Part shown: piece by piece, positions 8,956 through 18,283 of the stretch
Layout of the letters: each line of letters begins with the position of its first letter
Numbering within the stretch: the stretch's first letter is position 1
From: VRUE01 sp963708115
GTDB lineage: Bacteria > Actinomycetota > Thermoleophilia > Solirubrobacterales > 70-9
Assembly (NCBI GenBank): GCA_963708115.1
Contig: CAVPRX010000001.1
Coordinates: 1,550,001-1,614,000, forward strand
DNA: 64,000 bases
Reading direction: 5' to 3'
Made by a program: the position numbers and the translations under genes
Notes under the pieces: model-generated
What the model was told of the DNA's origin: nothing
Database searches by the model: none
Seen by the model: the letters and a program-made list of their open reading frames with translations, nothing else

Positions 8956-9052
8956 GGGGCGGGATGCCCCTCCTCCGGAACCCGCGCCCGCGCTGGTCGG
9001 CAGGACCGAGGTTTTGCTGCTCACAAGTTCCGGTGGAGGGGCATCCCGCCCC
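8956..9052. repeat. Large imperfect inverted repeat between cysC and the propeller gene
   Basis: The arms at 8956-8979 and 9029-9052 are inverted complements at 23 of 24 positions. The left arm also forms its own 11-bp hairpin (8950-8960 with 8966-8976, 5-base loop), which would suit transcription termination after cysC. The element ends directly before the TTGACC box of the next promoter. It resembles in size the intergenic inverted repeats at 20334 and 43784. Confidence 0.7.
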
Positions 9053-9053
9053 C

Positions 9054-9081
9054 TTGACCTGACCAGCCGATTCCCTAACCT
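9054..9081 (+). promoter_or_regulatory. Promoter of the NHL-repeat gene
   Basis: TTGACC at 9054-9059 and TAACCT at 9076-9081 are separated by 16 bases. The GTG start at 9089 lies 7 bases after the -10 box, which points to a leaderless transcript and decides the start of the gene. Confidence 0.6.
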
Positions 9082-9088
9082 GCGGGGC

Positions 9089-10303
9089 GTGAGGTGGGGA
9101 ATCAGATTTGTGCTTCTCGCGGCAGCTTTGGTGCTCGTGTTGCCCGCGGGCGCGGCTGCTTTTGGGCCGCTTTCTAGCTTTGGTGAGCTTGGTGGTGGGC
9201 CGGGGCAGTTGAGCGCGCCTAAGCAGGTTGCCGTCGATGCCGACGGGAATCTCTTCGTCGCCGACGGCGGCAACGATCGGATTTCGGTATTCGCTGGGGA
9301 TGGGACCTTCCAGCGGACCTTTGGCGAGGGCCAGCTGTCTCAACCGGGGGACGTCGCGCTTGGCGGCGGCAGGGCCTTCGTGGCCGACAGCGGCAACAAC
9401 CGGATCGCCGTCTTCACCGCCGCGGGGGAATTCCTCTTTGGCTTCGGCGGGGCCGAACTGAGCGAACCGGCGGGCGTCGCGGTTGAAGGCTCGACCGTCT
9501 ACGTCGCCGACCGCGGCAACAACCGTGTTGTGCCTTTCACCCTTGCCGGCGTGAGCGCGACGCCAGGCACTCCGATCGAGCCGATCCCCTCGCCCCGCGA
9601 CGTGATCGTCGGTCGCAGCGGCAACCTCTTCGTCGCCGACTTCGGCGAAGAACGCATCGACGTCTACACGCCTGGGGGGAGCGAAGTCCGCTCCTTTCGC
9701 GAAACTCCGTCAGGGGGGCTGAGCGGCCCCGTCGCGCTCGCCCCCGATGGCTCCGGCGGGATCGAGGTGGCCGACCAGGTTGCCGAACGGGTAGAGCGCT
9801 TCAGTGAAGAAGGTGGCTTCCTCGGCGGCTTCGCCGCCGAACCCGATGTCGCCGGAGTGGCGGCGGCCTGCGCCGGAAACGTCTTCGCGGTCGTGGAAGG
9901 CGCCGCCAGGGTCGTGCGCTTCGGCGAACCCGGGACCCCGCCACCGCCCTGCACCGAAGCGACCCGCGTGGAGCCGATCGCGTCGCCGGTCCTGAAACTG
10001 CCGTCCAACAAGTTCCACTTCGCCGGCCTGGTGAAGAAACGCAGCAACGGCTTCGCGGTGCTCTACGTGCGCGTGCCTGGGCCTGGGAAGGTGAGCCTGA
10101 CCGGAAGGGGTTTCCGCCGGCTGTCGCGGACCGCGCGCCAGGCGACGACGGTGGGTCTGCCGGTCAAGCCCAAGGTGCGGCTGAGGCACTTCCTCAAGCG
10201 GCACGGCAAGGGGCGGATCCGCGTCGTGGTGACTTTTACGCCCACCGGCGGCATCCCGCGTAAGCGCGAAAAGGTGATCGTGTTGCGTCGTCACCGCGAC
10301 TGA
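9089..10303 (+). CDS. Secreted NHL-repeat beta-propeller protein
   Basis: This is a 404-residue exported protein. A signal peptide (RWGIRFVLLAAALVLVLP... ending AAA) is followed by repeated NHL-type blades, visible as LSAPKQVAVDADGNLFVADGGNDRI-like units repeated five or six times. The C-terminal about 90 residues are a basic beta domain (VPGPGKVSLTGRGFRRLS), a type of tail shared with other surface proteins of this lineage. NHL propellers bind proteins or ligands and have no fixed activity. GTG 9089 is chosen because it starts the signal peptide and follows a good promoter. Its 3' end is 15 bases from the convergent PHP gene. Confidence 0.85.
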   Translation: MRWGIRFVLLAAALVLVLPAGAAAFGPLSSFGELGGGPGQLSAPKQVAVDADGNLFVADGGNDRISVFAGDGTFQRTFGEGQLSQPGDVALGGGRAFVADSGNNRIAVFTAAGEFLFGFGGAELSEPAGVAVEGSTVYVADRGNNRVVPFTLAGVSATPGTPIEPIPSPRDVIVGRSGNLFVADFGEERIDVYTPGGSEVRSFRETPSGGLSGPVALAPDGSGGIEVADQVAERVERFSEEGGFLGGFAAEPDVAGVAAACAGNVFAVVEGAARVVRFGEPGTPPPPCTEATRVEPIASPVLKLPSNKFHFAGLVKKRSNGFAVLYVRVPGPGKVSLTGRGFRRLSRTARQATTVGLPVKPKVRLRHFLKRHGKGRIRVVVTFTPTGGIPRKREKVIVLRRHRD

Positions 10304-10318
10304 GCGCGAGCTCAGCGG

Positions 10319-11137
10319 CTACAGGCGCGGGACTTGGGGCTCGGCGAGGCCGTAGGTGTCGTAGGCACCGAACTCGGCGAAGGTCTTGTGTGTCGGGCCG
10401 TGGTAATCGGAGGAGGCGGTAGGGATCAGGTCTAGCTCGCCGCAGAGGGCGAGCAGGTGCTCCGTCTGCTCCTTGCTGTGGGTCGGGTAGAAGGTCTCGA
10501 CGCCGTCGACGCCGAGGGCGCGGATCAGCTCCTCGACCTTGGCCGGCTCTGAGATGTCCCAGTAGGGGTGGGCGACGACGGCGATGCCGCCGGCCTGCTT
10601 GATCGTCTCCACGGCCTGCTCGGCGGTCGGCCAACGGCGCGGCACGAAGGCCTTGGCGCCGGGCACGAGGTACTCCTCGAAGAACGGTCCGAGGTCGCCG
10701 GTCGCGCCGGCCGCCCGAGCGATATGCGGCCGCCCGATCGAGAGAGCGTCGCCGGCCTCCTTGACCGCATCCTCGAGGTGAAGATCGAAGCCCTCCCCCT
10801 GCAGCTTCTCGACGATCTCTCCGGCCCGGGAGACCCGTTCGTGCTGCGCCCGCTCGCAGGCCGGCGCGATCGCCCCCAGATCCACCCAGTAGCCGCAGAC
10901 ATGCAGGTCTTCCGCGTACTCGTGCACGCATGACATCTCGATGGCGGGGACCAGTTCAATCCCCACGCGTTCGGCAGCTTCCATCGCCTCCGGCACTCCC
11001 GCAATCGCATCGTGGTCGGTCAGCGCCAGCGTCGTGACGCCGGCCTTCGCGGCTTCCTCGACGACGCCTGCTGGCGCGAGCTGTCCGTCGGAAACGGTGG
11101 AGTGACTCTGAAGCTCGATCAGCACGGGGAGGACCAT
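10319..11137 (-). CDS. PHP-domain phosphoesterase
   Basis: This 272-residue PHP-family metal-dependent phosphoesterase is close in size to YciV/RNase AM-type 3',5'-nucleotide phosphatases. Metal-binding motifs are visible: HSTVSDG (H12 region), TDHDAIAG (D41, H42), a Glu in PAIEMSC, HPYWD and SSDYHGP. The substrate may be 3'-phosphoadenosine 5'-phosphate or short RNA; PAP removal would fit the nearby sulfate genes, but that is inference. The true start is ATG 11137; the frame runs much further as an antisense shadow of the surface-protein gene. It diverges from that gene. Confidence 0.85.
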   Translation of the reverse strand: MVLPVLIELQSHSTVSDGQLAPAGVVEEAAKAGVTTLALTDHDAIAGVPEAMEAAERVGIELVPAIEMSCVHEYAEDLHVCGYWVDLGAIAPACERAQHERVSRAGEIVEKLQGEGFDLHLEDAVKEAGDALSIGRPHIARAAGATGDLGPFFEEYLVPGAKAFVPRRWPTAEQAVETIKQAGGIAVVAHPYWDISEPAKVEELIRALGVDGVETFYPTHSKEQTEHLLALCGELDLIPTASSDYHGPTHKTFAEFGAYDTYGLAEPQVPRL

Positions 11138-11173
11138 ATTCGCCTGCGCACGGTGCCGGCGATACGGCCGAAG

Positions 11174-11202
11174 TTGACTCCTGGTTTTTGGCCCTATACG
11201 GT
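11174..11202 (+). promoter_or_regulatory. Promoter of the large surface-protein gene
   Basis: TTGACT at 11174-11179 and TACGGT at 11197-11202 are 17 bases apart, the ideal spacing. The GTG used as start lies 10 bases after the -10 box. Confidence 0.5.
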
Positions 11203-11212
11203 CACGGCGGCC

Positions 11213-13714
11213 GTGGCGAGATCTTTCATAGTCCTCTTGCTCGCGGCGGCGATCGCGACGCTTGCGCCGGCTGCGGCCTCGGCCGCGCCCTGCACCACGG
11301 GCAGCACCAACTGGACCGGCGCCGCCGAAAACAACGACTTCGGGACGGAAGCCAACTGGAGCAACGGGGTGCCGACGGCGACCTGTGACGCGACGATCAC
11401 CGCTGCCACCGCCCCGGTGATCCTCAGTGGCGGCGGGAACGTCGAAGACCTGACGGTGGGCCCGGGCCAGACGCTGAAGCTTCAGGACAGCCCCGTTCCC
11501 ACGCTCAACGCGGTCTCGGTTCAAAACAACGGCACGGTCCAGCTCGGCTGCCCGGTCACCACCTCCTGCGGCGGGATCTCGCCCGGAGGGCCCCAGCCGC
11601 TCCTGCAGGTGTCCAGCGCCGCACCCGATGCGCTTGCGAACGCCGGCAAATTCTTCAGCGCTGGCACCGGCAACGCCGCCAACAACGCGCTCAGAGGCAA
11701 CGTGACGAACACCGGCACGTTCCAAGTCGATGACTTCCTGGTCTGGAGCGCGGACTCGGCACCGAATGACACGTTCACGAACAAAGGCACGATAAGCCTC
11801 TCGACCACCTGCACCGCGGCGGTGGTCTGCATGTACTCGGCAACGCTCGAAAACACTTTCATCAACGATGCGGGCGGCAACATCACCAACAACGGCGGAA
11901 CCAGGTTCCTCCAGATCGACTCGGGGAACTTCGTCCAAGGCGCCGGAAACACGAGCGTCGGAAACCCCCAGTCGGCGGTGGTGATGCGCGGCAACCTGAT
12001 GATGACCGGGGCCTCGTCGACCGCTGAGATCTCGGGCTACGGGCCCTCGCAGGGAATCAACGCGAGCGGGACCGTCGGCCCCGGCCAGACGATCAAGATG
12101 CCCGGGGGGATGCTGGCTGTCCCCTCCGGGACCCTGATCAATAGGGGAACGATCCGGACCACCGGTTCGGCGACCTCGATCACCGGCAACATCACCACGG
12201 AAGGCAGCGGTCTGCTCGATATCGCTGCGCAGACGAGCCACAGTGGCGGCACCCTCGACGCCACCGGTGGCAACATCCTCGTCGGCGCCCAGCTCAGTCT
12301 CTCGGCATCGCTGATGAACCACGGCGGCCAGATCACCGGCCTGGGGCCGATCGTCGGCAGCGTCAACAACGTCTCCGGCATCGTCAACCCGCGCAACGGG
12401 ATCGGCAGCATGACGATCACCGGCAACTACACCCAGGGCGCCGCCGGGACACTGGCGATCGAGGCACAGGGGGCTGCCGGCCCTCAGCACGACCTCCTCC
12501 TCGTCGGCGGCAATCCCACGCTGGACGGGATTCTGCGGGTCGTTCCCGAGGCGGGCTACTTCACCCCGTCCGAAGGCGACGCGCTGAAAGTCCTCGACTA
12601 CAGCGGCACCCGCACTGGGACCTTCTCCAGCTCGGTGGCCGATCCGCCGTTCACCAGCGGCAACGTGGTCAACGCCGGCTACGACAACGCGGACACGTCG
12701 GTGTTCGCCTTCATCGGGCCGCCGACGGTGAAATCGAGCAACGGCACCACCACCTCGCTTCCCTCCCTGCTCGGCAGCCCGTTCTACAAAGCGATCCTCG
12801 AATCGCTCGAGCCCAACGGCTCCTTCACCTTCACCAAGAAGCCCGTGGTGTTCCCCGGCGGGAAACTCGGCCTCGAGGTCGACACCGGCGGCTCCTGCCG
12901 GCTGACCGCAGTGGAGAAAGCGGTCGGCTCGGCCGGGGCAAGCGCCAGCGCCTCGAAAAAAGCGAAGAAGCCGAAGGGCCTGGTCAAGAAGGTGACGATT
13001 TACGCCAACGGCTCGGGTACGCACGTCATCCCGTTGAACCTGACGGCCAAGGGCAAGAAGCTGCTGAAGAAGAAGGGGAAGAAAGGCAAGGCGGGCACCT
13101 CGGCGGCCAAGGTCCTCAAGGACCCGCTGGTGATCACCTGCACGCCGATCGTCTACCCGGTCGCGAACTTCACCGACGGCACCCAGATCACCGGCATCGG
13201 CCGGGCACCCACTGGGAACCCGCCCGCGGGCCAGCCGTCGATTCCCTCCGGTCCGCCGACTGTGGTCAAAACGGGCGGGCCGACGGTGACGCAGAAACCG
13301 GTCGTGCCGTTGCCCGTGCTGCCGCCCGATCCACCAGCACCGCCGACGAAGCTTTACAAGGCAACCGTCGACAACGACGCCACCGTCGGCGCGAACGTCC
13401 AGTTCTTCTCCAACGGGAAGGTCGTGACCGGGTTCGACGCGAGCTTCAGGGTCGTCTGCAACTTCCCCTTCCCCAACAGCGCGCCGCTGGAGACCGTCCA
13501 CTTCGACTCGATCCCGGCGGTCTCGGTTCTGAATGGCGGCTCCGGGGTGGTCCAGGGCAGCTTTGCACTGGCTCAGCAGGAAGGATCGAGTTTGCCGCCG
13601 ACCTGGATCACTGTCGGCATCAATGGCGACAGCTCCAACGGCTACAGCGTCCGCGTCTACGAGCGCCGCGCCGGTTGCGAGGGCGGCACGACCTTCAATG
13701 CCCGCCGCTCCTGA
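11213..13714 (+). CDS. Large secreted surface protein with beta-helix-like repeats
   Basis: This is an 833-residue exported protein. Residues 1-25 are a signal peptide ending AAASAAP. The body opens with TNWTGAAENNDFG-type sequence and then runs of Gly/Asn/Thr-rich strands with repeated NNGT, NAGK, NTGT and NRGT turns. This is the look of a right-handed beta-helix of the autotransporter/adhesin kind. Around nt 12955-13100 is a strongly Lys-rich block (KKAKKPKG, KKLLKKKGKKGK), then a Pro-rich hinge and a C-terminal beta domain. No catalytic motif is visible. The function is probably adhesion or a cell-surface layer. The start is the GTG after a 17-bp-spaced promoter. Confidence 0.75.
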   Translation: MARSFIVLLLAAAIATLAPAAASAAPCTTGSTNWTGAAENNDFGTEANWSNGVPTATCDATITAATAPVILSGGGNVEDLTVGPGQTLKLQDSPVPTLNAVSVQNNGTVQLGCPVTTSCGGISPGGPQPLLQVSSAAPDALANAGKFFSAGTGNAANNALRGNVTNTGTFQVDDFLVWSADSAPNDTFTNKGTISLSTTCTAAVVCMYSATLENTFINDAGGNITNNGGTRFLQIDSGNFVQGAGNTSVGNPQSAVVMRGNLMMTGASSTAEISGYGPSQGINASGTVGPGQTIKMPGGMLAVPSGTLINRGTIRTTGSATSITGNITTEGSGLLDIAAQTSHSGGTLDATGGNILVGAQLSLSASLMNHGGQITGLGPIVGSVNNVSGIVNPRNGIGSMTITGNYTQGAAGTLAIEAQGAAGPQHDLLLVGGNPTLDGILRVVPEAGYFTPSEGDALKVLDYSGTRTGTFSSSVADPPFTSGNVVNAGYDNADTSVFAFIGPPTVKSSNGTTTSLPSLLGSPFYKAILESLEPNGSFTFTKKPVVFPGGKLGLEVDTGGSCRLTAVEKAVGSAGASASASKKAKKPKGLVKKVTIYANGSGTHVIPLNLTAKGKKLLKKKGKKGKAGTSAAKVLKDPLVITCTPIVYPVANFTDGTQITGIGRAPTGNPPAGQPSIPSGPPTVVKTGGPTVTQKPVVPLPVLPPDPPAPPTKLYKATVDNDATVGANVQFFSNGKVVTGFDASFRVVCNFPFPNSAPLETVHFDSIPAVSVLNGGSGVVQGSFALAQQEGSSLPPTWITVGINGDSSNGYSVRVYERRAGCEGGTTFNARRS

Positions 13715-13793
13715 GCGCCTGTTCAGGTCGAAGCGCAAGGGCGGCTGGGGCTGCACCATCTCTCCGTCTGTCGTCTGAATAGACTGCGCCGCC

Positions 13794-15551
13794 GTGTTTC
13801 AGAAGGTGCTCATAGCCAACCGCGGCGAGATCGCCATTCGCGTCGCCCGGACGCTCAAGGAGATGGGCATCGAGTCCGTCGCCGTTTACTCGGAGATCGA
13901 CCGCGACGCTCCCCATGTGCGCGAGGCCGACGAGGCCTTCCTGATCGGCCCGGCGGTCCCGGCCGAGAGCTACCTGAACATCGCCAAGATCATCGAGACG
14001 GCCAAGCAGGCCGGCGCCGAGGCGATCCACCCCGGCTACGGCTTCCTCGCCGAGAACGCCGCCTTCGCCAAGGCCTGCGCCGAGGCGGACATCGTCTTCA
14101 TCGGCCCGCCGCCGGAGGCGATCGAATCGATGGGCTCGAAGACGCGGGCCAGGGAGATCATGGCCGAGGCCGGCGTGCCGATCGTCCCCGGCGCTACCGA
14201 GCCCGCTGTGGACGTCGCTGCGGCCAAGCAGCAGGCCGAGGAAGCCTGCTACCCGGTCGCCTGCAAGGCGGCGGGCGGCGGCGGCGGCAAGGGCTTCCGC
14301 GTCGCGATGACGCCGGACGACCTCGAGGAGGCCTTCGAGGGCGCCGCTCGCGAAGGTGAGAAGTTCTTCTCCGACGACCGTGTCTACGTCGAGCGCTACC
14401 TCGAGGACCCGCGCCACGTCGAGGTCCAGGTGCTCGCCGACTCGCATGGCAACGTGATCCACCTCGGCGAGCGCGACTGCTCGATTCAGCGTCGCCACCA
14501 GAAGGTGATCGAGGAGGCACCGGGCCCCCAGGTCGACGCCGAGATGCGCGAGCGGATCGGCAAGATCGCCACCGACGCGGCTGCCGCTGTCGGCTACCGC
14601 GGCGCCGGCACGGTCGAGGGCATGCAGGTCGGCGACGAGTACTTCTTCCTCGAGATGAACACGCGGGTCCAGGTCGAGCACTGCGTGACCGAGATGGTCA
14701 CCGGCGTCGACATCGTCCGCGAGCAGGTGCTTGTCGCCGCCGGCGAGGCGCTCACCGTCGCCCAGGAGGACGTCGAGCTGCGCGGCCACGCGATCGAGTG
14801 CCGGATCAACGCCGAGGCCGCCCATAAGAAATTTGCCCCGGCGCCAGGTGCGATCACCACCTACCGCGAGCCGGCAGGCCCCGGCGTGCGGGTCGACTCC
14901 GGGGTCGAAGCCGGCTCCGAGGTGACGCCGATGTACGACCCGATGGTCGCCAAGCTGATCGTCTGGGACGTCGACCGCGAGCACGCGACGCGACGCATGT
15001 TGCGCGCGCTGAACGAGTACGAGGTCGGCGGCCTGACCACGCTGATCCCTTTCCACAGCGCGATCCTCGCCACCGAGCAGTGGGCGAAGGGGGAGACCTG
15101 CCGCGACCTGATGGAGAACCGCGATTGGCTGAAGACGACGGCGCCGGCCGAGGCCGAGGCGCCCGAAGTGCCCGAGGGCGCCGAGGTCGTCGCCCGCGAC
15201 TACAAGGTCGAGGTCTCCGGCAAGCTCTTCGACGTCAAGGTGATCGGCGAGGCGATGGCGGGTGGCGCGGCGCCGGCCACGGGCGGCAAGAAACCGCCAA
15301 AGCGCGAGCGCAAGGCGGGAGGCGCCGCCGGTGCCTCCAGCGAGTCGCTGCCCTCGCCGCTGCAGGGCACCGTGCTCAAAGTCGCGGTCGAGCAGGGCGC
15401 CGAGGTCTCAGAGGGCGACCTGATCTGCGTGATCGAGGCGATGAAGATGGAGAACGAGATTGCCGCCCACCGGTCGGGCAAAGTCACCGCCCTCAACGTC
15501 GCCGAAGGCGCTGCGGTCTCGAGCGGCGACGTTCTTGCGGTAATCGAGTAG
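13794..15551 (+). CDS. accA: Acyl-CoA carboxylase alpha chain (biotin carboxylase fused to BCCP)
   Basis: This 585-residue protein carries the biotin carboxylase ATP-grasp module (residues 1-450; KVLIANRGEIA, the Gly-rich loop AAGGGGGKGF, and EMNTRVQVEH) and a C-terminal biotinyl domain with the attachment site EAMKMEN, Lys551. It carboxylates biotin with bicarbonate and ATP. A separate beta chain, not in this window, would move CO2 to acetyl- or propionyl-CoA. The fusion is the usual actinobacterial alpha chain. A Lys/Ala/Gly linker lies before the biotinyl domain. The GTG start follows a TAGACT box (13780-13785) by 8 bases. It converges with the sulfatase gene. Confidence 0.93.
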   Translation: MFQKVLIANRGEIAIRVARTLKEMGIESVAVYSEIDRDAPHVREADEAFLIGPAVPAESYLNIAKIIETAKQAGAEAIHPGYGFLAENAAFAKACAEADIVFIGPPPEAIESMGSKTRAREIMAEAGVPIVPGATEPAVDVAAAKQQAEEACYPVACKAAGGGGGKGFRVAMTPDDLEEAFEGAAREGEKFFSDDRVYVERYLEDPRHVEVQVLADSHGNVIHLGERDCSIQRRHQKVIEEAPGPQVDAEMRERIGKIATDAAAAVGYRGAGTVEGMQVGDEYFFLEMNTRVQVEHCVTEMVTGVDIVREQVLVAAGEALTVAQEDVELRGHAIECRINAEAAHKKFAPAPGAITTYREPAGPGVRVDSGVEAGSEVTPMYDPMVAKLIVWDVDREHATRRMLRALNEYEVGGLTTLIPFHSAILATEQWAKGETCRDLMENRDWLKTTAPAEAEAPEVPEGAEVVARDYKVEVSGKLFDVKVIGEAMAGGAAPATGGKKPPKRERKAGGAAGASSESLPSPLQGTVLKVAVEQGAEVSEGDLICVIEAMKMENEIAAHRSGKVTALNVAEGAAVSSGDVLAVIE

Positions 15552-15561
15552 CGCCGGCCGG

Positions 15562-17448
15562 CTATTTGCCGGGATGCCGCTTTTCCCGTTCCCGCCGTTC
15601 CTTTTCCCGTTCCTGTTCGTGTTCGAGGATTTCCTTCTGGCGCTTGGCGCGCAGGCGTTCGAATTCCACCCGGGTCAGCGGTAGCGGCGGCGTCACTTCG
15701 CGGCATTCCCGACCGACGCAGTTCTCGTAGCGCCGCAACTGCCGGTGGAGGAAATTGCGGATCGGGTAGTAGTTCGGCACTTTGACGATGTTGTTGAGCT
15801 CGTACGGATCCTTGTTGATGTTGTAGAGCTCCTTCTCCCCGTCCGGCCAGGCGATGTACTTGTAGGGACCGAGGCGGATTCCCTCGTAGTTCAGCGGCGG
15901 GGCCAGGAGCGAGGCCTGCGCCGTGGTCGACGCATGAGCCGCGTTGGGGGCGGCGCTCTCACTCGTGCTGCCGTTGCCGCCCGGCACTCCGCCATCGCCT
16001 TCGCCGGTCGAGGAGATCGCCCCGTTGGCTTCCACGTCGCTCGTCTGCACGAACGACTCGAAGAGGATCGGCCGGCGGCTGCGCAGTTCCGGATCGCGCA
16101 GGAACGGGACCATCGACCGCCCGTCGACACTCTTGTCCGGTTCGACCCCTGCCAGATCGAGGATGGTCGGCGCGATGTCGACGTTCGCCGTCAGCTCCCC
16201 GGTCGAGGTGTCGGGCTTGATGCCGGGCCCCCGGATCAGAAAGGGCAGGTGCGTCGCAGGCTCGTAGGAGAGGAACTTGCCGCCGATCAGACGATGCTCG
16301 CCGTAGAAGAAGCCGTTGTCGGAGGTGAAGAGGATGTAGGTGTTGCGCAGGCGGTGCAGCTGCCCCAGGGTGTCGACGATCTCTTTGACCCCGTCGTCGA
16401 TCGAGCGCAGCGACTCGAGCGCCTTCTCGTAATAGACCTTGTAGGTCCGCTTGTCGTTCGGCGTCAGATGTTCGGCTTCGCGGATGAAGCTCGGCTTGTC
16501 GGTGACGTTGCCCTCGTCGAACCCTTCCGAGCGGTCGTGGGGCAGCTTCTCTCCCTTGAACCAGTTGTAGTGGCGAATCGCCGGCTCGGGTCCGGCCGGC
16601 TTGCGGAAATCACCGTGCGGCGCGGTGTAGTCGACCTGCATGTAGAAGGGCTGTTCGGCCGGCGTGGCCAGCATTTCTTCCCGCGCCATCCAGTTGAAGA
16701 TGTCGGTTGCGTAGAGGCAGGGTCGTCCTTCTTCGGGGGCGAAGGGGCAGCCGCCCGGGTCGCGTTCGGTGTATTCGCGCGGTTCCCAGGTCCCTGAGTT
16801 GCCATACGGCTCGCTGAGCTGGCCGTTGTTGTTGAGCGTGTAGCCGTAGAAGTAGTGGTGGGTGTCGGCGTTGAGCACGGTGTGCCATGAGTCCCAGCCA
16901 GGCGGCACCGCGGTTCCGTTGTCGTACGGTTCGTCGCCGTAGCCGTTGAGGAACTTGCCGATGTGGATCGTGCGGTAGCCGGCGCCCTGTAGCCACGTGG
17001 CGAGGTTGTGGCTGGCGGCGGCGCGGAAGGAGAAGCCGAAGTAGCCGCCGTTGGGCTGCACGTTGCCCTTGACGCCGGTGTTGTGGGCGTAGCGCCCGGT
17101 CAGCAGGCTGACCCGCGAGGGGCAGCAGAGCGGGTAGGAGACGTAGTAGCGGTTGAAGGTCATGCCTTTCCCGGCAAGCAGTTCGAGCGTGTTCGGCATC
17201 GCGCGGATCTCCGCGGCGCCGGGAAAAGGCGTGAAGGCGGCGTAGAGCTCGTCGAGGGTCTGGTCGTCGGTCTGGATGACGACGAAGCTCGGCGGTTCGG
17301 AGTTGGGATTGAGCGGCGGTTCTTCTTCGACTTCCAGCGCGTGGGCACGGGCAACGCTGAGCACGAGCGCGCAGAGCAGGGCCAGCAGGGCCGCCGCAAC
17401 GAGCGGGCGGGCGCGCGAGGACATTCGGCTTTGGCTGACTCGGTCCAT
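15562..17448 (-). CDS. Secreted type I sulfatase
   Basis: This 628-residue exported sulfatase (alkaline phosphatase superfamily) has an N-terminal membrane/signal segment at about residues 14-38. The active site is CCPSR, so Cys108 in the C-x-P-x-R motif would be changed to formylglycine. D61-D62 (QTDDQ) and the SDNG motif supply metal ligands. Similarity in layout is to N-acetylglucosamine-6-sulfatases and related glycan sulfatases. The C-terminus is an unusual highly charged tail (QKEILEHEQEREKERREREK). I place the start at ATG 17448, with GGAGG 14 bases upstream; GTG 17493 and ATG 17424 are possible. The substrate is unknown. Confidence 0.88.
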   Translation of the reverse strand: MDRVSQSRMSSRARPLVAAALLALLCALVLSVARAHALEVEEEPPLNPNSEPPSFVVIQTDDQTLDELYAAFTPFPGAAEIRAMPNTLELLAGKGMTFNRYYVSYPLCCPSRVSLLTGRYAHNTGVKGNVQPNGGYFGFSFRAAASHNLATWLQGAGYRTIHIGKFLNGYGDEPYDNGTAVPPGWDSWHTVLNADTHHYFYGYTLNNNGQLSEPYGNSGTWEPREYTERDPGGCPFAPEEGRPCLYATDIFNWMAREEMLATPAEQPFYMQVDYTAPHGDFRKPAGPEPAIRHYNWFKGEKLPHDRSEGFDEGNVTDKPSFIREAEHLTPNDKRTYKVYYEKALESLRSIDDGVKEIVDTLGQLHRLRNTYILFTSDNGFFYGEHRLIGGKFLSYEPATHLPFLIRGPGIKPDTSTGELTANVDIAPTILDLAGVEPDKSVDGRSMVPFLRDPELRSRRPILFESFVQTSDVEANGAISSTGEGDGGVPGGNGSTSESAAPNAAHASTTAQASLLAPPLNYEGIRLGPYKYIAWPDGEKELYNINKDPYELNNIVKVPNYYPIRNFLHRQLRRYENCVGRECREVTPPLPLTRVEFERLRAKRQKEILEHEQEREKERREREKRHPGK

Positions 17449-17546
17449 CGAATTCGGGGACGCCTCCGGGCGGCCTACGGTCGTAACCGCCACCCTGCGG
17501 CGAAGTTGCGAAAACGGAACGCTAGAAGACGGCTAGGACGGGCCGA

Positions 17547-18242
17547 TCAGCCGGCGCCGAGCTTTTTGGCCGCTTCACGGAAGTTCTTGACGGTCGCGCT
17601 GGGTGCTTTGCGGCCGTCGAGCTTCTCGCCATGGCGGTTGACCCAGATGACCGGGACCTTCATTTTCAACAGCGGAGCGACGTCGGTCGTGTAGTCGCAG
17701 CAGATGTGGAGCCAGCCTTTTTTGCCGCCTATCCGGCGGGCGCACTCTTTGAAGTGGACCGGGTCGGGCTTGTAGCTGCGCACCTGCTGCGCGGTGACGA
17801 CCAGGTCCAGTTCGGTGCGCAAGTGGCGGCGCGAGATGCCAAGCAGTTTGTCGTCGATGTTGGAGATGATCCCGATCTCGTAGCGCTTGCCGAGCCGGTC
17901 CATCGCCGCGTTGGCCTCGCGGAAGGGCAGCCAGTAGGCGACGCTGTCGGGGAGGAACTGGGCCCTCGAGGGCTCGATCTCCCAGCCGACCTCGCGGGCG
18001 ACTTTGACGATCGTGCGACGCAGAACCTCTGCGTACAGTTCGTAGGAGCCGGCCATGATTTCGGCCTGGACTTCCATGAAGCGCTCCAGGAAAGGTCCCT
18101 CGTCGAAGCTGAAGCCATCCTTGGCGGCCTCTTTCTTGCAAGCCTCGATGATCCCCTTCTCCCAATCGATCAGGGTTCCGTAGCAATCGGTGGTCACCCA
18201 GGTGACGGATTTGAGAGCGGGAAGAGGCACGGGGCGCGGCAT
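17547..18242 (-). CDS. HAD-superfamily hydrolase, haloacid dehalogenase type
   Basis: This 231-residue HAD hydrolase has motif I TTDCYGTLID (nucleophile D19; D26 follows), motif II ISNID, motif III around YKPDPVHF and motif IV DYTTDV. The arrangement resembles (S)-2-haloacid dehalogenases and related type II HADs with a helical cap at residues 25-110. True haloacid activity cannot be inferred; many relatives are phosphatases. It is transcribed away from sucCD. TATAAG sits directly before the ATG, so either the promoter lies further upstream or translation begins somewhat downstream of this ATG. Confidence 0.85.
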   Translation of the reverse strand: MPRPVPLPALKSVTWVTTDCYGTLIDWEKGIIEACKKEAAKDGFSFDEGPFLERFMEVQAEIMAGSYELYAEVLRRTIVKVAREVGWEIEPSRAQFLPDSVAYWLPFREANAAMDRLGKRYEIGIISNIDDKLLGISRRHLRTELDLVVTAQQVRSYKPDPVHFKECARRIGGKKGWLHICCDYTTDVAPLLKMKVPVIWVNRHGEKLDGRKAPSATVKNFREAAKKLGAG

Positions 18243-18283
18243 CTTATAGGCTGCCGCCCGGCCCAGGCAGGGCTCCTCTCCAA

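Noticed and set aside
10319..13759. A 1146-codon open frame on the minus strand through the surface-protein gene
   Set aside because: Only the last 272 codons (PHP domain, from ATG 11137) have protein character; the rest is antisense to a secreted protein with signal peptide and promoter.
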